From NCBI GenBank assembly GCA_002943765.1, contig PQWQ01000002.1, positions 3,844,001 through 3,908,000 on the forward strand: a stretch of 64,000 bases of DNA, given 5' to 3'. Source of the stretch: Psoroptes ovis (taxonomy: Eukaryota; Arthropoda; Arachnida; Sarcoptiformes; Psoroptidae). Positions 45,173 to 57,697 of the stretch are shown piece after piece (the first letter of the stretch is position 1; the number at the start of each line of letters is the position of its first letter). The notes beneath the pieces were generated by a model. The model made no database searches. It saw only the letters and a list, made by a program, of their open reading frames with translations, and had not been told where the DNA came from. The translations under genes were made by a program, and so were the position numbers.

Positions 45173-45842
45173 TATTTTATTTAAATTATATTTTCTTAAA
45201 CCAAAAAAAAAAAAAAAAAAAAATACAAAAATCAAATTAACAAAATACGACGTTAATAAACATTTGATAATTGATGAATAATTGCAATAGACAATTTAAC
45301 TCATAAAATTTGATTGATTTTGCACTTTTTGATAGATAAAATTTTGATTGTTTCAATGTTTTCTATTGCTTCTTGTCTGCTTGTCTTGTCTTAAGATCGT
45401 CGTTTTTTCTGTTTTACTTGAACACTTTCGCTCACAATTTAGTTTTACTTAATTCAATTGCGAAATCATTGAGATTTTTTATGTTTACAAGAATATCGCG
45501 AGAGAAAGAAGTGGCATTTAGGTTGAATGCAATTTTTGTTGCAAAATTATATTGATGAATGAATTTTCTTCAATTGCCAAGAGCTTGTATAAATTAACAA
45601 AATTTAAAATACTTTATGCCATCTAATGGTTGTGATTTAGATTATGTTATTCAGTGAAAAATTATTGAAAATGGTCTGTTTTTTCAAAGTGCCATAAATT
45701 TACATATGATTGCTGTAAGATCATTATCAATGTAATTATTAATTAATTTGATAAATTTGTATCGTATTGTATCTTGCTGAATTTTTTCATACTCAGGTAC
45801 AATGTCATATCAAATAAGATTTGTCATTCAAATTACAAATGG
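45173..45842. other. Divergent intergenic region FBXO8 / ERI1-family gene
   Basis: This region of 670 bp starts with an A-run (45209-45228) just upstream of FBXO8. No further element was recognised. Confidence 0.5.
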
Positions 45843-46656
45843 ATGATTAGACGTAGAAAAATGGATCGATTTTCACAAATATTCCAGGATACGTTTCGAT
45901 ATTTTAGTGGTATTCAACAGCAACCGAAATTAAAACAACAAAATTTTGATTATTTCCTTATTCTAGATTTCGAGGTAATTTGTTTTAATCATCTCAAATT
46001 TTTAATTATTTTTCTCTCTAGGCAACATGTGATAAACCTCAATTGAAACCAATGGAGATAATTGAATTCCCAGTGCTAAAATTTGATTGTCGTACAAATG
46101 AAATTGTCGATACATTTCATCGTTATGTGCGACCAACGGTCAATCCTATTCTGACACCGTTTTGTATTGAATTGACTGGCATCATTCAATCAATGGTCGA
46201 TGAATCGGATAAATTTACGAAAATTTTCATTGATTTTCAAAATTGGCTATTGGAAACGCGTTTGATCAATTCTAATGCTGCACCGATTTCAAGATTCACA
46301 TTCATTACTTGTGGTAGATATATTGAATCAAAGTTTTAAAATTTAATTCGATAAAAATCTTTTTCATTTATCAAGGTGATTGGGATTTGAAACGAATTTT
46401 ACCTGTACAATGTAAAATATGTAATCTCGAAATACCATCATATATGAAATCATGGATAAATGTAAAAAAATCATTTGTTGAACATACAAATGAATGGCCT
46501 AGAAGTCAATCATCGATGTTAAATCATTTAGGACTGCAACCAATTGGCCGACAACATTCAGGTATTGATGATTGCTATAATCTTGCTCAAATTGTAAAAT
46601 ACCTGATAAATGATGGCTATATATTTCATAATAATTCAAGATTAAATTCAGATTAA
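45843..46656 (+). CDS. ERI1-family 3'-5' exoribonuclease
   Basis: Three exons, 45843-45974, 46022-46313 and 46376-46656, give 234 residues. The DEDDh motif is complete: FLILDFEATCDKP carries the first Asp and Glu (across an intron), GDWDLK the second Asp, and GRQHSGIDDCYNLAQI the His and last Asp. Surrounding sequence (IIEFPVLKFDCRT, FHRYVRPTVNP, LTGIIQSMVD) fits ERI1/ERI2/ERI3. There is no SAP domain, so it is closer in layout to ERI3 or Drosophila Snipper than to ERI1. Members trim histone mRNA stem-loops, 5.8S rRNA or small RNAs. A second in-frame ATG at 45861 could be the start. Confidence 0.88.
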
Positions 46657-46854
46657 TGTAAATAAATTGGTCACGTTGAACATTTGAATCTGACCATTTT
46701 TACAAATTTTCTCATAACCCATTTAAGTCGAAATAGTTCTCATTTCGTTTGAATTCAATTTTTTTCAAACAAAAACATTCGATTCCATTTAATTTACATC
46801 ATTCGATTCTTAGTATTTGAAATCATTTGTTTTTGAGAATTAAATTTTTAAAAA
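46657..46854. other. Tandem spacer ERI1-family gene / POT1-like gene
   Basis: This spacer of about 200 bp must hold the POT1-like promoter and the upstream terminator. No motif was identified. Confidence 0.4.
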
Positions 46855-48835
46855 ATGGTTAATCAAATCATGACCAGTACTCCTATCACGGCACGGTCGA
46901 ATTTTCAACCTCCAATCAATTATTTTACGCTGGAAGATGTATTTAATCTGTATCCTTTGAAAGAAAATTTGATAAACGTACCTATTTTTGCCGTCATCCA
47001 GTCATATAATACGAAAAAACATATTTTAACTGTGATGGATGATACAAGAGAATATTTTGATATCGAATTTATAAAGCCGAATTCACTAAATTCATCTAAA
47101 AATGATGCTCCACGTTTACCTACCCGTACAGGTGATATCATAAGAATTGACAAACTATTTTTGTGTGAAAAATTCTCAAGAAAATGTGAAATCCAAGATG
47201 TCATCATTTTCGAATCGTTCACGAATGAAATTTTCAGTCCATTACCTATTCATGAAAAAGAATTCACAGATCAAGATCATGATAAAGTTATAAATCTTAC
47301 GAATTTTCTTGTTTCATCACTATTAGATTCAAAAATTCGACAAATCTTTACCAAAAATTATTTCTGTGTTAATTCAGCTTTTCAAGTTTTATGCAAATTG
47401 AAATATGATAATCGCATCATTCTTGCTTGTTATAATGGCAGCCATAAATTTGATGACTATCCTTGTATGCAATTGATTAAAATCACACAAATTATTCATA
47501 CTTTGAGTGGAATGGAGTCGAAACCAAGTGTTTACAGCGAAGAATTCATCAAGAAAATCTATGATGAGCATAAAATCATATTCATTTCAATATACGGAGT
47601 CCATCGTGTGGTCGCTAAAGTTTTGAGACCATTAGATTTTATCGTGATTTATAATTTATTAATTAAATCAGATAGTGCTTACTATGCTAAACACACATAT
47701 ATTGTTAATGATGGTTTCGATTATGGTCGTTGCGTTCGTTTAGCTGGAGAAAATTCCGAAATTGGTGAGTTTTTTTCAACTCAAAATGATCAATTTATTC
47801 AATAATTTTTGATCTTAACTCATAGCAATCGCTCTAAAAACACAAATTGAGAAAAATTGTTTGCTCGGTGAATCGTTGAATCAGTCTGAAAATCGTTTCG
47901 ATCATTCATTATCGCAGATGATTGATGTAACAAGCGAAAATATGGAGCAAGAACAAGCGCCCATAAAACGGAAAAAATTTAGTTCCAAAGACAATCAAAT
48001 GGTTTCATTTTTCTTTTCAAACACGCTGGATGATTCAATGATTGATTCGGATGTGCATAGTATTCTTTGTACACATTTCGAATACACTAATGATCAGAAA
48101 GAGATTATACACAAACATTTCCATACTCGAAAAGATTTCTGTGCATCAATTACTCGCTTAAAATCATTTTCAGAACTTATTGAACGCAATGATGAAGGGG
48201 AAAATTTTTTTTGTATCGATGCAAAATTTCATAGCCTAACATTTGATATACAGAATTCTATCAACCCTTTTGAATCTATGTCGGTACTGCGAAAATATTC
48301 TTGCCTTGTTTCATGTGGAAACTATGAATGCGGATATTATGATACATTTGAATCTTTTTTTGAAAAATCATCAAATTGTCTGAAAGAAAAAGAGGAACAA
48401 CTTTTGCATATCGATGAAGATGGAACTTTTCATGAAATTGACGATAATGACATGTCAGACAACAAAATGGACAAATTAAAATGCCCAGTTTGTCAAACAA
48501 AAAGTGCAAACATTTATTTAGATTTTATAATAATTTTGCAAGATTACGATGGTGATTTAGTATTAACACGATTGACTGGAAATGAAGCGAATAAAATTTT
48601 CAATTGTTCAACGATTGATCTTTGCAAAGGTACATCATCATTATTATTGCAAAGAATTCCTGCATTTTTCAAACACATATTTCATGTGACAAATGAACAA
48701 ACAGAATGTTCACAAAAAATTACATGGACATTGACAAAATCTAGTGAAGAAAACACATTTAATTTGATCGATATCTCAATTATGAATCAACACATTTCAT
48801 GCGGAATATTGACAGAAAATATGATTCCGAATTAA
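46855..48835 (+). CDS. POT1: POT1-like telomere single-strand-binding protein
   Basis: Two exons, 46855-47764 and 47826-48835, give 639 residues, against 634 in human POT1. The N-terminal OB fold shows VPIFAVIQSYNTKKHILTVM, GDIIRIDKLFL and then FTDQDHDKVINLTNFL, the DH..V..L pattern that follows OB1 of POT1. A second OB-like region follows. The C-terminal part has CGNYECGYYDTF and a CPVCQTK pair, consistent with the zinc-containing split OB3. POT1 caps telomeric G-strands in shelterin. The call rests on overall length and motif order; sequence identity looks low. Confidence 0.72.
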
Positions 48836-48878
48836 TTATTAAATTTCTATTATTATAAACTTTATGGACGAACAAAAC

Positions 48879-50684
48879 TTATTTTTGTTTTAAATTTTTA
48901 TCATTAATAAACACTCCAGATTTTCCACCAGATTTATAAATAAGAGAACAATTTTTAATCGAAATCGATTTACTTAATGATTTACACATATCGTAAATCG
49001 TTAATGATGCAATGGTAGCAGCCATCAATGCTTCGATTTCCACACCAGTTTTCCAATTCGTTTCACAGACACTTTCAATGATAATTTGTTTATTTTGATA
49101 ATCGAATTGAAATTCAATATCAACATTATCCAATGGACAATGATGACATAATGGTATTAAATTGCTTGTAGATTTTGCTGCCATTATCCCAGCAATTTTT
49201 GCAATTGTCAAAACGTTTCCTTTGATGATTTGATTATTTTCGATTTTTTTCATTATATTATCATTCAATTCAATTATAGAACGTGCACGTGCTTGACGTT
49301 TTGTTGAAATTTTTTCACCAACATTCACCATTTTTACTTGTCCATCATTAATTTCATCGATATGTGTAAAATTATTTGTTGTAGAGAAAAATTTTCTTTG
49401 ATCTCATTATCAAACAATGGAACATTTAATAAATTTTAAATAACAAAAATAAAATAAAAAGAAATCAAAATAACAATTGATTATTCAAACTTGATCTAAC
49501 TGAATTCGATTTTCGACTACCCACCTATTAAAATCATTGGTCTATTTTTATCACTAGCAATGTTGACTGCACCAGAATGTTGTTTCTTTTTGCGTTTCAC
49601 AGCTGAACGTATGATTGTTTCAATTGAATCATCATCATAATTATTATCACGTATTAAATTTTTCAATGATATTTCTTCGCGACCAAAAAGACAAACTTTT
49701 AAATGACCATCAGCTGTTAAACGTATGCGATTACAACTTGAACAAAATGTATTCGTCATCGAATTTATAAAACCTAATGTGCCAGAATAATTTTTGACTT
49801 GGTATAAAATAGCTGTATCATTCAATGTTTTAGGCTTCAAACGTGTGATTTCATATTTTAATTGAATTTTTTTTAATAGTTCATGTAAGCTGATCATTTT
49901 ATCTCTATTCCATCGATTGCCATCGAATGGCATATATTCAATGAAACGAACTTCTAAATTTAAATCTTTAGTCAATTCAATGAAATCATATATTTCATCA
50001 TCATTCATTCCTCTTATTAGAACACAATTGATTTTAACTGATTCATATCCATCTGATAATGCTCTATGGATTGATCCGATTGTTTTCGAAAGACCATTTC
50101 GACGTGTTATCGATTCAAAACGTTCTGGCATCAATGTATCTAAACTGATATTAACTGAATCGAGACCAGCTTGATACAGCATGGGGCTATAGCGTGAAAG
50201 CAATATTCCATTAGTTGTCATCGATATTTTTTCTAAACCATTTGATTTTAGTTTTGATATGTTTGAAACAATATCTACTATATCATTGCGTATTAATGGC
50301 TCACCACCGGTTAAACGTATTTTTTTCAGACCGAAACGAGTGACAAATAAACTAGCTAATCGAAATATTTCTTCATTATTCAATAAATTAGACTTAGGTG
50401 TCAATCTTATACCATTTTCAGGCATGCAATAAACACCTGTTGGAAATTTTCATTAAATATAATTCATAAAAAAAATTTCCATTTACGACAAAATGTTTCT
50501 TACATCGAAGATTACATCGTTCAGTTAATGAAATACGAAGATAATCATGATTGCGTCCAAATGTATCCAATAATGGTTTCTGATGGTGGTGATGATCGAT
50601 TTGATTCGCTTTCAGCGATGACAATGAACGTTTAACAAGAATCCATGATTCTTGATTCAACTGTTTGAATCTATAAATTAACAT
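48879..50684 (-). CDS. MOCS1: MOCS1: molybdenum cofactor step 1, MOCS1A followed by MOCS1B
   Basis: MOCS1A exons are 50684-50504 and 50436-49517 (366 residues). The radical-SAM cluster motif ERCNLRCVYC is completed across the intron. GGEPL and the second cluster site NTFCSSCNRIRL with KVCLFG follow. The protein ends KNRPMILIGG, the C-terminal Gly-Gly needed in MoaA. MOCS1B (MoaC) runs in frame to 48879, with IPLCHHCPLDNVDIEF, GVEIEALMAA and KSGGKSG. Its first ATG (49331) lies after the conserved THIDEINDGQVKM, and the frame upstream is open only back to 49402 behind an AG. Together the enzymes turn GTP into cyclic pyranopterin monophosphate. The convergent POT1-like stop is 43 bp away. Confidence 0.9.
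49403..49524 (-). other. MOCS1: Predicted alternative intron joining MOCS1A to MOCS1B
   Basis: At the penultimate Gly codon of MOCS1A the - strand reads ATAG|GTGGGTAG, so the Gly-Gly-stop itself forms a donor. An AG at 49404/49403 on the - strand gives a 122-nt intron and joins phase 1 to phase 1 into the MoaC frame (GAT CAA AGA). If the intron is retained, MOCS1A ends in GG. If spliced, an A-B fusion lacking the final Gly-Gly is made, as in mammalian MOCS1. Confidence 0.6.
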
Positions 50685-50941
50685 AATGCTTTGTAAATGA
50701 GTTTTTTTCTGTCATTTAAAATAAACAAACTCGAATAAACAGAAAATGTGATGCGTAATGAGCAAATGAAATCACAATCTGGATGGAAATGATAAAGTTT
50801 AATTTAAAATTAAAAAACAACCATATTTTCTTCAAAATTAATTTTTTATTTGATTGAAAGCATTTGATTTTTTTCTTTGTTTTTTGCAAAATAAATTTTC
50901 ATGTCGAAAAAAAATTAAATTTTCAAAAACATCGAAAAAAA
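50685..50941. other. Spacer RPS28 / MOCS1
   Basis: AT-rich 257 bp between two genes both transcribed leftward; it would carry the RPS28 3' end and the MOCS1 promoter. Confidence 0.4.
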
Positions 50942-51136
50942 TCAACGTAATCTCCTTGCTTCACGTTCAGATTCTAATAATGTAAGAATATCACCTTCAC
51001 GAACTGGTCCTTTGACATTTCTGATGATCGATCGATATGATTCGTCTAAAAATTCAACACGAACTTGTGTACATTGGCCTTGTGAACCAGTACGTCCTAA
51101 AACTTTTGATACTTTTGCTAAACGAATTTTATCCAT
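50942..51136 (-). CDS. RPS28: Ribosomal protein eS28 (RPS28)
   Basis: A single coding exon of 64 codons begins MDKIRLAKVSKVLGRTGSQG, passes QCTQVRVEFLDESYRSIIR and ends in the invariant SEREARRLR. This is the whole small-subunit protein, a few residues shorter at the N-terminus than the human one. It lies head to head with RARS2. Confidence 0.97.
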   Translation of the reverse strand: MDKIRLAKVSKVLGRTGSQGQCTQVRVEFLDESYRSIIRNVKGPVREGDILTLLESEREARRLR

Positions 51137-51436
51137 TCTGGGTTTTTGTTATCGATTTGTATCGAGCAACTATCAGAAATTAAAATTAGAGAATTAGATT
51201 TCAATGAAAAAATCGGAATTGAAACAGATTTTACCTTTTTTATGCCGAAATCGAGACTTAAATTTACAATTTTATGAAATTTTAGCGTCAACACAAACGA
51301 AAAGAGTGAAAAACGTGTGCTTTCGGAAGTCTACCGTTTAAAATAGAGTGATTATTCATAAACTATGTTTTCGAAAAATCATATGTTTCAAATTTGAATT
51401 TTTTTCTTTGGTGTTCGGATTTATTTTTCTCGAATC
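51137..51436. promoter_or_regulatory. Divergent promoter region RPS28 / RARS2
   Basis: Exactly 300 bp separate the two start codons. The region is AT-rich with no TATA box that I can assign; 5' UTR introns for either gene cannot be excluded. Confidence 0.5.
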
Positions 51437-53395
51437 ATGGCATTGACCATAAAACGTGAAATTTTAAATCAATTAAAATTAATCAATGGTCTAAATGTTT
51501 CGAAGCAATCATTGATCAAAGTAATTCCAATCAACAATGATGCATCAATGAATATGAATAAAATTGGACAATCTTTTCAGTTAAATTTGAATTCAAATTT
51601 TTCAATTCAAAATAATTCGCTATTGAAGCATTTAAGAAACAATACATCTTTGATCGAAAATATTGAAGTTTTATCATCAAACAATGATAACACTTCTTGT
51701 AAGATTGAAGTTGATTTCGAAACAATAGTCAAAGTAGGCGACTTAGATATATTAATGATTCTATTATTTTTACTTTTGATTCTATAAAATGTAATAATTC
51801 AGTACATTTTCAAAGATTTACATGATGAAAGTTATCTCCAAAAAGCATTCAAAAATGGCTTGAAAGAAAAGAAAAAAATTATCGTTGAATATTCATCACC
51901 GAATATTGCTAAACCATTTCATGTTGGAAATTTACGTTCAACAATTATCGGTAATTGCATTGCTAATATATTTGAATTTTTTGGACATGATGTTATTCGT
52001 ATTAATTATCTTGGCGATTGGGGAACACAATTTGGCATATTAAGTCTTGCCTTTGATCAATATGGTGACGAATCAAAACTACAAAACGAACCATTAAAAC
52101 ATTTGTTTGATTGTTATGTAATGGGTAATAAACAATGTGAATTGAATGATGAGTGGAGAAATCAAGCAAAAAATCGTTTCTATCAATTGGAACATAAATC
52201 TAACAATTATGTATATAAACAATGGTGTCATTTTCGAGAATTAAGTTGTAATGAATTAAATAGATTGTATGATCGTTTAGGCATACAATTTGATCATCAG
52301 GAAAGTGAATCAATGTACAATAAACAATCGATAAATAATTTGATTGAAATGCTTGAAAGTAGAAATTTAATTGAAACTAAGGAAGATAATGCAAAATATG
52401 CTGTGGTCAATGATTATTCTTGTTCGCATGAATTGGCAAAAAAAATATCAATACCATTGTTGAAAAAAGACGGTACAAGTCTTTATATTACAAGAGATGT
52501 TGCTGCTGTTTTAAATCGTCGAGAACGATTCAATTTTGATCAAATTTATTATGTGGTGGATAATAGTCAAGCGAAACATTTTAATAATTTGAAAAATATA
52601 TTCTTCACTCTAAATGATCCAGTTTATAAGTAAGCTTTGTTCTTTTATGAATTTTTGATATTTTTATTTTCATTTTTATTATTCGTAGGAATATGATTCA
52701 TTTAAGATTTGGAAGAATACTAGGAATGAGTACACGTAAAGGTCAAACAATATTTTTAGATGATGTATTGAATGAAGCCAAACAACGTGCATTGAATGCA
52801 ATCAAAGAAAGTCCAAGTACGTTATTGTTAAGAAAATTATATTTTCATTCCTAATCAATATTTTTCAATTCGGATAGACACAAAAATTTCAACTGAACAA
52901 TATGACGAGATAGCCGATATTTTAGGAGTGACAGCAATTATCATCCACGATCTATCTAATCATCGTGTGTCACAATACAAATTTAATTGGAATCATGCAT
53001 TGAAACTACGTGGTAATACTGGAATATCATTACAATATACTCATGCAAGATTGTGTAATTTAATTCAAAAAACTTTGGAAAATATTGACCCTAAGGATTT
53101 ATTTAATGATTTAAATATTGGTTCTTTAGATAATTTAGATGCTAGAAACTTGATTAATCAAATATTAATGTTTGATGAAACAATCGATCAATGTTATGAA
53201 CAATTAGAACCAAGTATATTGACACATTATTTATTTCGTTTGAAAACAGCCATCAATTGTGCCAATCAAAGCCTGAACATAAAACAGCAAAATTTATCAA
53301 TACAAAAAACACGTTTATTATTATTTATTTGTGCAAAGAATATTCTAAATCAATCAATGCGTTTATTGGGCTTAAGGCCATTAGAATCCATGTAA
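51437..53395 (+). CDS. RARS2: Mitochondrial arginyl-tRNA synthetase RARS2
   Basis: Four exons, 51437-51733, 51803-52629, 52689-52816 and 52878-53395, give 589 residues (human RARS2 578). The class I signature appears as SSPNIAKPFHVGNLRSTIIG. NYLGDWGTQFGIL, RDVAAVLNRRE and RLGRILGMSTRKGQ (the KMSKS region) follow. The C-terminal anticodon-binding helices include LQYTHARLCNLI and end RPLESM, like other RARS2. The enzyme charges mitochondrial tRNA-Arg. The cytosolic form is larger and has a different N-terminus. No obvious presequence is visible beyond a Lys/Arg-containing start. Confidence 0.93.
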
Positions 53396-56300
53396 ATTTT
53401 TAATTTTTAAAATAAATTCTGTAATAAAAATTTTTGTAACATAAATTAAATTTCGCGCCAAAACAAATATAGAGTTTATGAATGGCCAAAAAAACGAGAG
53501 GCAGGAGGAGAACCAAAAAAAAAAAAAAAAAACTGTCAGCAAAAAACAAAAAAGGACGAATGCGCGCGTTTTTATCAAAAAAAAGTGGATTGGATACTAC
53601 CACACCTTGTCCTCCTTCCAAATTTGTAGTTGTATTTGATGATGTGTGAACACATTCCCTCTTGTCAACCTTTTCGAATGCTATTTTGTGTGGTGCTCCT
53701 CCACAGCTTCTTGAGAGCATTCGAAATTTTATTTATTTTGAAGATTTAAAAGCATTTTTTTTGTTTTGTTTTTTTCCTTTATTTGCTTCTAGCTAAGTTT
53801 ATTTGCTTATGGGGAAAGCTTTTTCTTGGTAAAATTTCTGATAATTTTATTTTGTTTCTGAATTCTTATCATTTTTTTTCTATGCACCTGTTTTTTCAAT
53901 ATTTGCCATAAGTAAACTTTTATCAATATCTTTTAGTGGTGGCCGTGCTATTTAGACAACCGCCACAAGCAACCACCACCACCACCACCACCATTTTATT
54001 CTTCACCCAGCCCCTCTTTTTCATGTTTCTAGCTATTGTTGTTGTTGCTATTTCAACTTTGATCCACCAACCAATCAACTATTGAAATTGTGCATAATAA
54101 AAAAAAATACGTACATAGTTGTTTTCTTGTTTTGATCGCTTATTTTTACCGGTTTTTTTGCATTTCGACAAAAGAGCTGTAGAATTTCAACATTGTCAAT
54201 AACTTCTTCGATTTGATTTGTACTTATTTGTTCTACGCCACCACCACCACAGTCACCACTATTTTTCATGTATCCATCCATCGGCTGTCGCGCCGCCATC
54301 ATTTGATCGCTTTACCACAACAACAAAACATCAAAGACTCTTTCGATAAACAAAAAAAAAAGATCCTATTTCCAAAATATCATCGCTTTTTATCCAACAT
54401 TGATCGTCTTCGTTTTTGTGTGAATCAATTTTCTATTCTACTCCACATATTTACAAGAAACAAGAACGCCAAATAAACGCACAACTTAACTCATGAACAC
54501 ACCACTCACCCTAATAAAGAGTAAAATAGTGTATGTATAAAATATTTTTATTTAATTTTTATTTTTATTTTTTGAAATTTGTACCACCATGCATCTTGAC
54601 CGCCACCGAAAAAAATAATGGTAAAAATTGATGATGAAAATGAGAATAATTGTTTGTGTGTGTGTGTTTTGTATGTGTTTATAAAATTTTGCCGCTGCTA
54701 ACCAAGCAAAAAGTAAAAATATTATCCAAATGTGACAACAAAAAAAAAAAAATAATCACATGGGTGAAGATTTTAGATGTTCATAGCGATTTTTTGGCGG
54801 TTTATCATCGATGTTTCAAAATGAGAGAAATCGCTATTTCAAAATGTCTCATTCAATCGATATTATGGAGATTTCCAATGGTTTCAATAGTATTACCGGC
54901 ATCTATGAATATTCAGTATTTCCTTGTAAAACCGGATCACTTTGATTCATTAAAAAAGAAGATTGGAATCATATAATATTCATATATTAATGGAGGCATA
55001 TCAGCAAAATGCTGATTTCAAAATTTTTGAAAAATTGACAATTGATTTTCAACATGAAATTAATTTTGTATTTGATATTCATTTTTCTGACAGGATTTAT
55101 TATGATGATTCTATAAATTATAATAAAGAAAAGATATTGTCAATGAAATTATAGATTATATTTTATCAGATTATTTTTGTCAACATTCTTTGGATATCTG
55201 ATAAAATTAAAATTCAAGAACGAATTTATCAATTTTTTGCCCCAATCTATGCTTTGAAAAAAAAAATCATCGAATCAAGCAAGCATAGCTCATCAAGGCC
55301 AAGGAATTATTTTCTATAATTTTCAACATTTTACATCGATCATCGTCATCATTAAAAAATAATAATAATAAAATATCCCTTTTTATTTCAATCATCAATC
55401 AGCACTGGTTGGTTGTTTTTGTCAATCAAAATGTAAATATAACTAAAAAAACTTTAACAATCATAAATTTTTTTTTTAATTTAGACAACTTTTTTTCATA
55501 AAATTTTATTTTCTTGAATGTATCTCTGAAAGATTTGCATATGGATGCTTATTTCATATTTTCCTTTTGCTCATAATGACAAATTGAAAATTTTTCAATA
55601 TCAAAATTCTATTAGATGATCACGAAAAATATCTTTTTTATCAAAACATGATGAACAAAAAAAATGTCAACTGTACATAATAAACATGTTAGTTAAGTTT
55701 TAAAAGTTTTCTGAAAAACTTCATTTATTTGTCATTTGTAGGAAAATATAGGAATATTCTTTTTTTGCTATATAAATGATGGCAGCCATTAAATTTAAAT
55801 TTTTGAGAAATATTTAGTTCTGCTTGAATTTTCATTGAAAAAATTTTAGTGTTTTGATCGATGTTTCAATATTTTTTAATAATTCAATGTTTATGTTTCA
55901 ATTAGCAGGCAGTATCAATATCAATTATAATAAATAGTAGCAAAAAAAGAAACAATTCAAAGGTTGATAGCCTTTGACACTTAATGGTGATGAGTGAACA
56001 TGTCATATGTGCTGTTTTTTGAACTGTCAAACAGACATATAAAATTCTAGGATCTTTTTTTTTGCCCTCGATCTCATAATTTTATTTAGAGAATATTCTT
56101 CCCTATACATTTCAGAATGTTTAATATTATGAATTGAATGCATGTTTTAGTGGCGCCATTGTATTCATTTTCATTTACAGTTATTATTATATAGTATGAT
56201 TATGAAATGTATGAATGTAAGGAGAAAAATATAGCATTTTGTCACACACACACACACTTGAACAAAATGATAGTATAGAATTTTATTTCCACGCATCAAA

Positions 56301-57697
56301 TGGAAGAAAATGAATTGAATATGAAATAAACAATGTAAAAAAAATGTATTCAATGAGGACAAACACATATAATAATAAACAGCAGCCATTATTAAAAGTT
56401 TTATCATCAAAAATAATAAAACTTTTCCTTTTTTTCGATTAAAAAAATTTTGCCTTGGAGATAGTGGCGTATTTTTGTTTTTTTGTATGAATTGATTGTG
56501 CAATCCATCCACCAATACTTTTATATTGCATACATACATACACACGCACATAGTTGTATTTTGCATTAACGATTGCCATTGCATGCATTATATGCTTTTA
56601 TGCAGTGTTATGATGATGGTGCCTTTCAGTATATTAATTACTTGGAGTCAGAGAAAAAAAAATAGCGAATATCATTTCATATCAAAACACAAATGAATTC
56701 AAATAAAAGGATACAAATATATATGATACACAAAAAATAATTGATATACATACTGCCATTTTCATTATCTTAGGATATTTCTTTTATAAACCTTTTTCCA
56801 CCACAAATAATGTTTAAAAAAAATTACAGTTATTCTTATAATGAATGAAAAAATATGCAGAATTCATTTTTCACTTTCATTTCAATGTTTTTTTTTCTTT
56901 CATTTTTTTTCTGCAGTTTTTCATGTCCTAAATACACACAGCAGAGAAAAATCACTAAAAACGACAACTGAAACAACAACATCAATGAAATGAATGAATT
57001 CAACAATAAACCGCTTCTTTTTGGGCAGCATTGGATATCATAATAATAATAATAATCATTTTGGACGCTATTTATTTATTTATTTTTTTTTGTTCGTTCG
57101 TTCGTTTGTTCGCTATCTAATATATTCTTACTTTTTTTTTTGAAAGTACTTTTAAACATCATTGAACTATCAATTTCTAGCGTGTGTTTGTGTTTTCTAT
57201 GTGTTATACGACGACAACAACAACAGCAAAAGCCACTGACAACAAACAGCAAAACTTTACATTCTTCTCATCGTTTTCCACTGTTTTTTTTCTCTTCTCA
57301 TCAACATTTTTTCAATTATATTTTGTGTTTGTGTTTGTCTGTGTGTTTTGGTATTGCGTCCGTGATAATATTGAAAAAAAAAATTATATCAGCAGCAGCA
57401 ACAATAAAATACTAACAAATTTCTAACGAAAAGATTTGAATTTTTTACATTTATGAGAAAATATTACCGACCAACAACAACAACAACAACTGCTACATAA
57501 TCAAGTTGAAAAAAGTAGTGATAACAAAAAAAAAAAAAAAAATCGCCACCGCTGTTCGCGACCACCACCATTCATCTCAAAAAAAAAACGAAGCGGTGCA
57601 TATCTCTGTGTGTGTGTATTTGTATATTTTTTTTTTGAATGAAAAAAATATCAGAATAATTTGAAAAAAATAAGAGAAAATAAAAATTGTTACCACT
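53396..57697. other. 4.3 kb low-complexity region upstream of the twelve-finger gene
   Basis: This region holds A/T runs, a CAC repeat (53973-53993), a GT repeat (54655-54667), a CA repeat (56243-56257), and CAA/ACA-rich stretches near 57470-57490. The last kilobase looks like a long 5' UTR or promoter of the gene at 57698. Between about 54750 and 55155 two overlapping frames have non-repetitive translations (see separate entry). No other exon-like sequence is visible on either strand. Confidence 0.5.
54750..55155 (+). pseudogene. Possible decayed coding remnant, unrecognised
   Basis: One frame reads VKILDVHSDFLAVYHRCF and SILWRFPMVSIVLPASMN up to a stop near 54974. An adjacent frame continues with EAYQQNADFKIFEKLTIDFQ and HFSDRIYYDDSINY to a stop at 55152. 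The composition differs from the surrounding repeats and suggests one coding region broken by a frameshift. I do not recognise a family, and chance cannot be excluded. Confidence 0.25.

Noticed and set aside
56145..56165. GTGGCGCCAT near 56150 as a stray array element
   Set aside because: The core differs (GGCGCC rather than GGCGCT), flanking bases do not match, and no cassette lies nearby.
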